DNA from: G963663315 sp965116335
GTDB lineage: Bacteria; Pseudomonadota; Gammaproteobacteria; Arenicellales; Poriferihabitantaceae
DNA length: 64,000 nucleotides
NCBI GenBank assembly: GCA_965116335.1
Contig: OZ220677.1
Span: 1,798,001 to 1,862,000, forward strand
Direction of reading: 5' to 3'
Program-made: the position numbers and the translations under genes
Notes under the pieces: model-generated
Database searches by the model: none
What the model was told of the DNA's origin: nothing
The model's input: only the letters and a program-made list of their open reading frames with translations
Shown here: positions 24,624 through 31,912 of the stretch, in pieces
Layout: the number at the start of each line of letters is the position of its first letter
How positions within the stretch are numbered: the first letter of the stretch is position 1

Positions 24624-26117
24624 ATGGAAAATAAACTGCTCAGCGTACTTATCTGGCTTCCCGTTCTTGCCGGCGTACTGGTGCTGGCAACCGGCGATGA
24701 TCGGCGTGCCGATATGGCGCGCAAACTTGCCCTCGGATTTTCTATTGTAATCTTCCTGCTCAGTATCCCTCTGTACACCGGGTTCGACCCGACCACTGCC
24801 CAAATGCAATTCACCGAGCATTATCAGTGGATAGAACCATTCAACATTTTCTACTCAATCGGAGTGGATGGCATTTCGATGCCGCTGATTCTGTTGACAA
24901 CCCTGTTGACCGTGGTGGTCGTGATAGCGGGTTGGCAGGTTATCGGGCAGCGAGTCGCGCAATACATGGCGGCGTTCCTGATCATGGAAGGCATCATGAT
25001 CGGCGTGTTTAGTGCACTGGATTCGATTTTATTCTACGTCTTCTGGGAGGCCATGCTGATTCCGATGTTTCTGATAATCGGCATCTGGGGTGGCCCCAAC
25101 CGCATCTATGCGACCATCAAGTTTTTCCTGTATACCCTGCTCGGCTCACTGCTGATGCTGGTCGCCCTGATCTGGTTGTATAATGCCAGTGGCGGCAGTT
25201 TCAGTATTCTCGATTTCCACCGTCTGCCCTTGTCGCTGGATGCCCAGATATTGATCTTCCTGGCATTTTTCGCCGCCTTTGCCGTCAAGGTGCCGATGTT
25301 CCCGGTGCATACCTGGTTACCCGATGCCCATGTCGAGGCGCCGACCGGAGGCTCCGTCATTCTGGCCGCGATCATGTTGAAGATGGGCGGCTATGGCTTT
25401 ATCCGATTCAGTATGCCGATTGCTCCCGACGCCAGCCATCAACTGGCCTGGCTGATGATCGGGCTGTCCCTGATCGCGGTGGTCTATATCGCTCTGGTCG
25501 CGCTGGTGCAGCAGGACATGAAGAAACTGATCGCCTATTCGTCGATCTCGCACATGGGCTTTGTCACTCTGGGGCTTTTCGTCTTCAACTCGCAGGGAGT
25601 GGAGGGCGCGATGATGCAAATGATTTCCCATGGTTTCATTTCCGGTGCCTTATTCCTGTGCGTTGGCGTACTGTATGACCGCCTGCACTCGCGCAGGATC
25701 GACAGTTACCGGGGTATCGCGACGCCAATGCCTGTCTTTGCCGCATTCATGGTACTGTTCGCGATGGCCAATGCCGGACTGCCCGGCACCTCCGGGTTCG
25801 TCGGTGAATTCCTGGTCATCCTCGGCTCTTTCCAGGCCAATCCCTGGTTCGCCATCATTGCTGCGCTGACTCTGGTGTTTGGCGCGGCCTATACCCTGTG
25901 GATGGTCAAACGGGTGGTATACGGGAAGGTGCTGAACGATGAGGTCGCGGCGTTGAATGATATTAATCGCCGGGAAATCCTGATGCTGGGTATTCTCGCA
26001 GGGATGGTTCTGGCAGTAGGTGTCTGGCCAAATCCTGTTCTCGATGTAATGCATATATCCATCGACAATCTGTTGCAACATGTCGAGGTCTCGAAATGTC
26101 TGACAGAATGCCGTTAA
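24624..26117 (+). CDS. nuoM: NADH-quinone oxidoreductase subunit M
   Basis: A 497-residue antiporter-like proton-pumping subunit. Signatures: FYVFWEAMLIPMFLIIGIWG, AVKVPMFPVHTWLPDAHVEA, PTGGSVILAAIMLKMGGYG, VQQDMKKLIAYSSISHMGFV. The TGA is followed by a 43-bp gap before nuoN. Confidence 0.97.
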   Translation: MENKLLSVLIWLPVLAGVLVLATGDDRRADMARKLALGFSIVIFLLSIPLYTGFDPTTAQMQFTEHYQWIEPFNIFYSIGVDGISMPLILLTTLLTVVVVIAGWQVIGQRVAQYMAAFLIMEGIMIGVFSALDSILFYVFWEAMLIPMFLIIGIWGGPNRIYATIKFFLYTLLGSLLMLVALIWLYNASGGSFSILDFHRLPLSLDAQILIFLAFFAAFAVKVPMFPVHTWLPDAHVEAPTGGSVILAAIMLKMGGYGFIRFSMPIAPDASHQLAWLMIGLSLIAVVYIALVALVQQDMKKLIAYSSISHMGFVTLGLFVFNSQGVEGAMMQMISHGFISGALFLCVGVLYDRLHSRRIDSYRGIATPMPVFAAFMVLFAMANAGLPGTSGFVGEFLVILGSFQANPWFAIIAALTLVFGAAYTLWMVKRVVYGKVLNDEVAALNDINRREILMLGILAGMVLAVGVWPNPVLDVMHISIDNLLQHVEVSKCLTECR

Positions 26118-26160
26118 TCCAGTACCGGGGTATCCGCCACCCAATCCCCAGCCCGCTATT

Positions 26161-27612
26161 ATGACTCTTCAAACACTCAATTTAGCACTGGCCCTGCCTG
26201 AAATTTTAATCGCGTCCATGGCCTCGATTATTCTGATGGCAGGCCTGTTTCTCAGGCCCGCCCGGCGCCAGGAAATTTGTTTCTGGTTGAGCGTCGGTTC
26301 CCTGCTGGTGACCGCTGCCCTGATCATTGCAGATTTTTCGACCCGGTCAGTGACCGCATTCAACGGACTGTTTGTCGATGATCCACTGTCTGACCTGCTC
26401 AAGGTTGCAATCTGTATCCTGTCTGCCGCCATTTTTGTTTACAGTCGGCAATATAACCAGCAGCGCGGCATCTTCCAGAACGAATATTACGTGCTCGGAC
26501 TTTTTTCCGTTTGCGGGATGATGATAATGGCCTCGGCCAATCATTTGCTGACTCTGTACCTCGGCCTGGAGTTGATGTCGCTGTGTCTTTACTCGATGAT
26601 TGCCTTTTACCGGGATGATGCCCTGGCCGTTGAGTCAGCCATGAAATACTTCGTGCTGGGGGCGTTGGCATCCAGTATTCTGCTGTACGGCATGTCCTTG
26701 CTGTATGGTTTGACCGGTGCCTTGAGCCTGCCTGAGCTGGGCATCGCGGTGGCCAATATGCAACCGGATAATCTGGCGCTGATCCTGGCTACCGTGTTTA
26801 TCGTGGTCGCGCTCGCCTTCAAACTTGGCGTAGCACCGTTTCACATGTGGGTTCCGGATGTCTATCATGGTTCTCCGACCTCAACCACCGCATTCATTGG
26901 AGCGGCCCCGAAAATTGCCGCTTTCGCGCTCACATTGAGATTACTGGTAGGCGGACTGGAAGACCTTCAGGGAATGTGGCAGCAGATGCTGATCGTGCTG
27001 GCTTTATTGTCCATCCTGATCGGCAACATTATCGCAATCGCCCAGGATAACCTGAAAAGAATGCTGGCCTATTCCACCATCTCGCACATGGGTTTTTTCC
27101 TGCTGGGCATCCTGAGTGGAACAGATGCGGGGTATGGCGCATCCCTGTTTTATGTTCTGGTTTATGCCACCATGAGCTGTGCGGTGTTCGGGGTGATACT
27201 GGTTCTGTCGGACAACAACTTCGAGTCTGATCAGTTGGATGACCTGAAAGGACTGAACCAGAGAAGCCCGATACTGGCGCTGTTCATTCTGATCCTGATG
27301 TTTTCGATGGCCGGGGTGCCGCCTGCCGCTGGTTTCTTCGCAAAACTGTCGGTCATACAGGCACTGGTTGATGTCGGGCTGGTCTGGGTCGCCGTGGTGG
27401 CGGTGATACTGGCCGTGGTCGGAGCCTATTATTACCTGAGAATTATCAAGCTGGTTTATTTCGATGCCCCACAGTCTGAGCGGGCGATAATCGGCACAAA
27501 AGACCATCAGGCGGTATTGGCGTTCAATGTCCTCATTATCATCGCCATATTGCCCTGGATCGGATCGCTCATCTCACTGGGTAATCAGGTTGTCCTTGCA
27601 TTCATCCATTGA
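26161..27612 (+). CDS. nuoN: NADH-quinone oxidoreductase subunit N
   Basis: A 483-residue antiporter-like subunit closing the nuo operon. Signatures: LYLGLELMSLCLYSMIAFYR, SAMKYFVLGALASSILLYGM, LAFKLGVAPFHMWVPDVYHG, SPTSTTAFIGAAPKIAAFAL, AQDNLKRMLAYSTISHMGFF. The stop TGA shares its last base with the ATG of ddl, so ddl is translationally coupled. Confidence 0.97.
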   Translation: MTLQTLNLALALPEILIASMASIILMAGLFLRPARRQEICFWLSVGSLLVTAALIIADFSTRSVTAFNGLFVDDPLSDLLKVAICILSAAIFVYSRQYNQQRGIFQNEYYVLGLFSVCGMMIMASANHLLTLYLGLELMSLCLYSMIAFYRDDALAVESAMKYFVLGALASSILLYGMSLLYGLTGALSLPELGIAVANMQPDNLALILATVFIVVALAFKLGVAPFHMWVPDVYHGSPTSTTAFIGAAPKIAAFALTLRLLVGGLEDLQGMWQQMLIVLALLSILIGNIIAIAQDNLKRMLAYSTISHMGFFLLGILSGTDAGYGASLFYVLVYATMSCAVFGVILVLSDNNFESDQLDDLKGLNQRSPILALFILILMFSMAGVPPAAGFFAKLSVIQALVDVGLVWVAVVAVILAVVGAYYYLRIIKLVYFDAPQSERAIIGTKDHQAVLAFNVLIIIAILPWIGSLISLGNQVVLAFIH

Positions 27613-28745
27613 TGAAAGGGAAAATTAATCTCGGTATCCTGTTCGGTGGGCAATCCTGTGAGCACGAAGTCTCGGTCACATCGGCAAGATCAATCCAGCA
27701 AGCCATCAATCGGGAAAAATATCATGTCCACCTGATCGGCATTGATAAATCCGGCTACTGGCATCTGGGCAATGATGTCGAGACGCTGACTTCATCGGGC
27801 TCAGCCACTCAACTGCCACAGGTTGAGGGGCACTCCGACAGCGCGGTATCACTGGAACTGCATAATAAGGGTAATCTGGTCGCCCCAGCCAGCTCGACAA
27901 TACAGCCCGGCGCTTCTGCCCGGCTACCTGTGCTGGATGTGATTTTCCCGGTTCTGCATGGCACTTTCGGTGAAGATGGAGTCATACAGGGCGTACTGGA
28001 AGCAGCCGGACTGCCTTATGTCGGATGTGGAGTTGCCGCTTCCGCCCTGGCTATGGACAAGGCTCTGGCGAAAATGGTATTTGCCGCCAGCGGGATACCC
28101 CAGGCGCCGTATATCATTACAGAGGCGGTCAAGTGGCGGCGTAACCAGAACCAGATCGTAACGCTGAGCGAACAAGAGCTGGAGTATCCGATGTTCGTAA
28201 AACCGGCCAATCTGGGCTCCAGTGTGGGGATTAGCAAGGCCGGTGACCGCCAGCAATTGACAGAGGCCATCCGTCTGGCATTGCAATTCGACAACAAGAT
28301 TGTGATCGAGCAATCCATGGAGAACTGCCTGGAGATCGAATGCTCGGTATTGGGCAATGAAAACCCGTTAGCCTCCATCCCCGGCGAGATTATTCCCGGC
28401 GCCGAGTTCTACGACTATCATACCAAATATATCGACGATAAAAGTCGGCTGACCATTCCGGCGCCGTTGGATGACGAAACAACCCGCAAGGTTCAGTCGC
28501 TTTCAGTCCGGGCTTTCCAGGCGATTGACGGACACGGACTGGCTCGAGTAGATTTCTTTGTCGATAAGAAGTCGAACGCGGTCATACTGAACGAGATTAA
28601 TACCATGCCGGGATTCACCCCGATTAGTATGTATCCGAAGCTTATGGCTGCCTCCGGCATCGCCTACCCGGACCTGATTGACCAGCTAATCGAACTCGCC
28701 CTCGCCCATTTCGAGTCAAAACGATCATTAAAACGCACAATGTAA
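27612..28745 (+). CDS. ddl: D-alanine--D-alanine ligase
   Basis: A 377-residue ATP-grasp enzyme that joins two D-alanines for peptidoglycan. Seen: ILFGGQSCEHEVSVTSARSI at the N-terminus, VLHGTFGEDGVIQGVLEAAG, PYVGCGVAASALAMDKALAK, MFVKPANLGSSVGISK (ATP site), EFYDYHTKYIDD (omega loop with the Tyr associated with D-Ala rather than D-lactate) and VILNEINTMPGFTPISMYPK (metal ligands). ATG 27612 overlaps the nuoN stop by one base; a TTG one codon earlier is unlikely. In many gammaproteobacteria ddl sits in the division cluster near ftsQAZ, so this place is unusual. It is most similar in layout to the longer DdlA-type proteins. Confidence 0.95.
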   Translation: MKGKINLGILFGGQSCEHEVSVTSARSIQQAINREKYHVHLIGIDKSGYWHLGNDVETLTSSGSATQLPQVEGHSDSAVSLELHNKGNLVAPASSTIQPGASARLPVLDVIFPVLHGTFGEDGVIQGVLEAAGLPYVGCGVAASALAMDKALAKMVFAASGIPQAPYIITEAVKWRRNQNQIVTLSEQELEYPMFVKPANLGSSVGISKAGDRQQLTEAIRLALQFDNKIVIEQSMENCLEIECSVLGNENPLASIPGEIIPGAEFYDYHTKYIDDKSRLTIPAPLDDETTRKVQSLSVRAFQAIDGHGLARVDFFVDKKSNAVILNEINTMPGFTPISMYPKLMAASGIAYPDLIDQLIELALAHFESKRSLKRTM

Positions 28746-29035
28746 GATCAGACTCCGCGCCCTCCCACGCCCCAACCCCCCGTCTTTCCCTCGATAAGCG
28801 GGGAATCCACGTCCCAACCCGTCATTCCCGCGCAGGCGGGAATCCACAACCATTCAGATGCTGTGCTTACTGTCATCGTAGGGGCGCCCCTTGTGGGTGC
28901 CCGGTATTGTTGATACCTGTTCCGATCATTCGCGGGAGGGCACAGAGACCCTCCCCTACAACATCATTTCGATCCATGTATCCAAATCATTCCCCACCTG
29001 AGGGGGCGTCAGGTTGGCGCGTGGAATGGCGGAAC
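28746..29035. repeat. Gene-free spacer with extragenic palindromes
   Basis: No gene is seen. A 20-bp ATTCCCGC-GCAG-GCGGGAAT palindrome lies at 28824-28843; it fits the ATTCCC-N8-GGGAAT pattern known from Neisseria as dRS3. Two GTAGGGG-type hairpins follow: GGGCGCCC/GGGTGCCC at 28882-28902 and GGGAGGG/CCCTCCC at 28934-28956, the latter in opposite orientation. Confidence 0.75.
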
Positions 29036-29037
29036 GA

Positions 29038-29136
29038 GTTTTGTTGAGTCTGTACACGCAACAAAAGAGTTTGTTGCGTGTATAATCGAATCTGGACTCA
29101 ACAAAAGACCTTGTTGATACCAGAGACTCAACAAAA
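29038..29136 (+). promoter_or_regulatory. Inverted-repeat control region upstream of the HEPN gene
   Basis: A perfect 13-bp stem TACACGCAACAAA/TTTGTTGCGTGTA with loop AGAG (29053-29082) overlaps a perfect -10 hexamer TATAAT (29081-29086). TTTTGTTGAGTC (29039-29050) is the exact inverse of GACTCAACAAAA, which appears twice more at 29095-29106 and 29125-29136, 30 bp apart; the last copy ends on the start codon. This looks like a repressor-controlled promoter. A near copy (GTTTTATTGAGTCTG, 30212-30226) precedes the next plus-strand gene. Confidence 0.6.
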
Positions 29137-29957
29137 TGGTAGATACCGGATTACAGGGCAACAACATACAAAAAATGAAATCCCCCCGCCAGTATGTATT
29201 TGAGGGTATGGAGGTGCTGCCCGAGGCACTGGTCCCGTTCGTTACGAAGCGGCTGGAAAGCGCTCTGACCGGACACTGGCAGATACAGGTCACCAAGAAG
29301 CTACGACTGCACCGCGTTCGCAACGGCTCTATCACCTGGGACCAGATTGCATTACTCAAAACCATCGATCAGTTCTGGACAGAAGCATTCAGGACCATAT
29401 TGGGGAGGTCCGAACGTTCAATCGTGAACGAACTGATAGATGTTCGTAACAAACTTGCACACAGTGGGGAGTTTACTTATGACGATGCCGAGCGTGCGCT
29501 GGATTCCATGCGCCGCCTGATGGAAGCCATCAATGCCAGCGAGCAAGCCCTGCAAATTGGCAAGATGCGTAACGAAATATTACGCGACAAATTTGCTACT
29601 GACTCCGGTGCGTCCCGAACCCGGACTCGCCCTGGTCTCGGCCAGACTCACTCCGTGGAGACATCTTCGGGATACAATAACTCGCAGAGGTCTCCTGCCA
29701 GTCGCACCGATTTCGAGACGGAGTTGCATACACAACTACATCGTGCACAAACACAGGGTCGTTCCTTTCTCGAAGTCAATTCCGGGGATCTTCATCGCCA
29801 GATAGGCGGCTATCCGGGTGGAAAACACCGGATGTCTACTTGTTGCAATGTCATGTATGCTGAGATGGAGTCCGATGACACGGTGGTGAGTGCCCCTCCG
29901 AAGGGCAAGGGAGCTTCCCTCACGATTCGGTATCAGTTACCAAGAAAAGCAGTTTGA
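29136..29957 (+). CDS. Swt1-type HEPN protein with C-terminal GGYPG/HRM domain
   Basis: A 273-residue protein of two parts. Residues 14-150 look like the Swt1-like HEPN domain found at the start of defence ATPases and helicases: KSPRQYVFEGMEVLPEALVP, ITWDQIALLKTIDQFWTEAF, then DVRNKLAHSGEF with the R-N-x3-H RNase motif (R104, H109). A low-complexity linker (160-190) leads to LHTQLHRAQTQGRSFLEVNS, GDLHRQIGGYPGGKHRM and a final GASLTIRYQLPR, a domain I know only from small uncharacterised proteins. No ATPase is attached, although Swt1-HEPN domains usually precede one. A stand-alone RNA-targeting effector or regulator is possible. ATG 29136 was taken from the frame; MKSPRQY (29175) is an alternative start. 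The inverted-repeat promoter supports a regulated gene. Confidence 0.7.
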   Translation: MVDTGLQGNNIQKMKSPRQYVFEGMEVLPEALVPFVTKRLESALTGHWQIQVTKKLRLHRVRNGSITWDQIALLKTIDQFWTEAFRTILGRSERSIVNELIDVRNKLAHSGEFTYDDAERALDSMRRLMEAINASEQALQIGKMRNEILRDKFATDSGASRTRTRPGLGQTHSVETSSGYNNSQRSPASRTDFETELHTQLHRAQTQGRSFLEVNSGDLHRQIGGYPGGKHRMSTCCNVMYAEMESDDTVVSAPPKGKGASLTIRYQLPRKAV

Positions 29958-30266
29958 TTTGGAATCCTGCTTGTTCCAGCTTCCGTGCGGTTTGCGTACC
30001 TACTAACCGTTGGAACAGGTATCAACAATAGCGGGCGGGCACAGTGACCCGCCCCTACGCATCGGTAACTACGCACCTGACTGGTTGTGGATTCCCGCTT
30101 CCACGGGAAATGAAGGAATGATTGCCAACCCGCCATCGTAGGGGAGGGTCTCCGTGCCCTCCCGCGAATGTTGGAATGATTCTCGTTGACCTGGTTTCAG
30201 GCACTGAATGAGTTTTATTGAGTCTGAGTTTGTACGAGGCATAAAGTATTCAGGTATCATCTCTCT
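29958..30266. repeat. Gene-free spacer with palindromes
   Basis: Holds GGGCGGG/CCCGCCC (30033-30054), an imperfect ATTCCCGCTTCCACGGGAAA (30091-30110), GGGAGGG/CCCTCCC (30142-30163) and the operator-like GTTTTATTGAGTCTG (30212-30226). No coding frame of note. Confidence 0.7.
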
Positions 30267-30446
30267 ATGACCAGCGCGAAACAATCCCGGCATATTCCGA
30301 CCACTCTCTACCTCGATACCGAGGTTTTTATAAGGAATGGGTATCATTTTGAGGGGAAACTTTCCGAATTAAAGGACACATTTATCGAAAAAGGGCTGCG
30401 CCTGCTTGTTCCTGAGATCATGGAGTGGTTTTGGGAAGGGGGTTGA
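30267..30446 (+). pseudogene. PIN-like (DUF4935-type) N-terminal fragment
   Basis: A 59-codon frame: MTSAKQSRHIPTTLYLDTEV, then FIRNGYHFEGKLSELKDTFI and GLRLLVPEIMEW, ending at TGA 30444. The pattern TLYLDTEVFI with LLVPEI is the first half of a PIN-like nuclease of the DUF4935 type, where the Asp after YL is the first metal ligand. The rest of the PIN fold is missing, so the gene was cut or fused by deletion to what follows. The GTTTTATTGAGTC element 55 bp upstream links it to the control region of the HEPN gene. Confidence 0.5.
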
Positions 30447-30453
30447 TATATAC

Positions 30454-30690
30454 ATGCAGGTTGAGGCTTTACACAAATTACTCCCGGAACATACGGCATT
30501 GGTTGTCGAATGTCTTGCAAGAATCACGGATTCCATGGATCAGGAGGCCTATATACATATTCCAGTCGACGAGAGCAGAAAGATTTTGAAGGCGGGATTG
30601 AATGCCGAAAATACAGAAATCCAAGAAAACGCCGAACGTGCTCGAGAAAACCTGTTGCGTTCACGCAGGTTTGAATTTATGGATTTTTGA
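30454..30690 (+). CDS. Conserved C-terminal fragment of unknown protein
   Basis: From ATG 30454 (an in-frame extension reaches 30406), 78 residues: MQVEALHKLLPEHTALVVEC, LARITDSMDQEAYIHIPVDE, then ILKAGLNAENTEIQENAERA and a terminal RRFEFMDF. It reads like two amphipathic helical repeats at the end of a larger protein. I do not recognise the family with certainty. It starts 7 bases after the PIN-like fragment stop, so both may be remains of two genes joined by a deletion. Confidence 0.4.
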   Translation: MQVEALHKLLPEHTALVVECLARITDSMDQEAYIHIPVDESRKILKAGLNAENTEIQENAERARENLLRSRRFEFMDF

Positions 30691-30797
30691 TCCTTGGCTT
30701 TTCGGAATACCCGACATCAAACCCATAGAGATCCAATTTCGAATTTCTTAAGACTGCGGTAGCTTCAATGATTGCGGTTGTATGACAGGCCAAGTTC

Positions 30798-30938
30798 TCA
30801 TTCTGTTATTTTGCGGGTTATACGCTCCACCTCCTTACAGATGAAGGTTTCTATTTGGCGTACATATTCGGGTTCGCCTGTCTCGACTTCCTTGAGCGGG
30901 TCGCCTGTTTCGAAAAGGGTTGCGTCCGAACCTTCCAT
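30798..30938 (-). CDS. Short acidic ORF in frame with the upstream membrane gene
   Basis: A 46-residue frame: MEGSDATLFETGDPLKEVET, then GEPEYVRQIETFICKEVERI and TRKITE. It lies in the same frame as the membrane gene ending at 30963, with only the TAA and eight sense codons between. Reading through the TAA would give a single protein of 172 residues with a cytoplasmic tail. Either this is a separate small gene or the tail of a gene split by a nonsense change. Confidence 0.35.
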   Translation of the reverse strand: MEGSDATLFETGDPLKEVETGEPEYVRQIETFICKEVERITRKITE

Positions 30939-30962
30939 TACTGCTGCTCGTGTTTCTTGTTG

Positions 30963-31316
30963 TTATTCCGGTGTCCCTCTCAATGTTTGACCGGCCAGCC
31001 GTGCGGCACCGGTCAGACTCATTTCAGCATCTCCTGATTTCCTGAATGAGCCAATCTGAATGAAGGTCACGATGATAGTGATACATGCAATCGGCGCAAT
31101 GGCTAAAAAAACGAAAGCCTCTGCCATACTCTGCCAAAGACCGGAGTGACGCAGGATACATACTTCCAGAATACCTGCTGCAATAATGGTGAGGATTGCA
31201 ACGAAGATGGCTGCCCATCGTAACCTCATATGGTGTTTGTCTAGCGGGTTAAGCTCCCGAATTGCATCCACGTCGAGGGTTGCAATATCTGGGTCGTTAG
31301 TGGGTGGTGTCACCAT
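30963..31316 (-). CDS. Two-TM membrane protein paired with a Panacea-type antitoxin (putative toxin)
   Basis: A 117-residue protein from ATG 31316, which follows TCAGGAA. A hydrophilic N-terminus of about 30 residues is followed by two membrane helices: RWAAIFVAILTIIAAGILEV and VFLAIAPIACITIIVTFIQI. A short tail KSGDAEMSLTGAARLAGQTL ends it. Its start overlaps the antitoxin-like gene by 20 bp. Pairs of a Panacea-domain antitoxin and a neighbouring toxin (PanAT) are known, and some of their toxins are membrane proteins, so a membrane-acting toxin is a fair inference. No homology to a named toxin was recognised. Confidence 0.5.
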   Translation of the reverse strand: MVTPPTNDPDIATLDVDAIRELNPLDKHHMRLRWAAIFVAILTIIAAGILEVCILRHSGLWQSMAEAFVFLAIAPIACITIIVTFIQIGSFRKSGDAEMSLTGAARLAGQTLRGTPE

Positions 31317-31776
31317 TTCCTGATCGTTCCAGCTTGTCTTTGAAGTGCTCTGCAATCAATTCATTAGGGATAATAACTCCTCGTTTCCCACGTTCATATA
31401 CGGTGTGCCAGGGGCCGCCCTTGATGTGTGTCAGAGCCGATAATTGGTTTGCTGAGAGGCGCTCATACAAGTCGTAGACAGATACTATCAGGCTATCCAT
31501 CTCGTCACTCATATCACTCTCTTGAACAAGTGGAACAGGTTTGAGATCGTATACTCCATGCGGGCGGAAGGCATAATAAATGCTTGGGATAACAGGGCCG
31601 TATTTCCACGCCTGCACATAATCGTTGACCAGAGGTTTCTCGATGATCGCCAGAGTCCAGCCATGCACCATGTACGCGAGCTTGAGTACACGCATAATCG
31701 ACATGGGTATGCCACGCTGATTCGAAATCTGTATCAGGCGGTTGGCGATCTGGCGACTATCGTATGGGGCTCCCAT
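31297..31776 (-). CDS. Panacea (DUF4065) domain protein, putative antitoxin
   Basis: A 159-residue protein of the Panacea/DUF4065 family (GepA/SocA-like). It shows IANRLIQISNQRGIPMSIMR, VLKLAYMVHGWTLAIIEKPL and VQAWKYGPVIPSIYYAFRPH; the last stretch with YGPV and YxxF is the family hallmark. Panacea domains act as antitoxins for many unrelated toxins. The membrane protein gene overlaps its 3' end, which fits a two-gene unit with the antitoxin first. ATG 31776 is used; RBS unclear. Confidence 0.8.
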   Translation of the reverse strand: MGAPYDSRQIANRLIQISNQRGIPMSIMRVLKLAYMVHGWTLAIIEKPLVNDYVQAWKYGPVIPSIYYAFRPHGVYDLKPVPLVQESDMSDEMDSLIVSVYDLYERLSANQLSALTHIKGGPWHTVYERGKRGVIIPNELIAEHFKDKLERSGNGDTTH

Positions 31777-31912
31777 AGGTCTTTAAGTGTTAATGGTGCA
31801 GTCAGTGTATCCCAAACAACCTCTTACCGGCCATCCCTTGAAAAACTATCCCATCTGAAGGTGCCAGTCTAACCTCCCTAGAGCACGATTGTCAAATTTT
31901 AATAATTGCACG

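Noticed and set aside
31777..31912. Short frames between the Panacea gene and mrcA
   Set aside because: No start with a ribosome-binding site and no protein-like sequence; taken as spacer.
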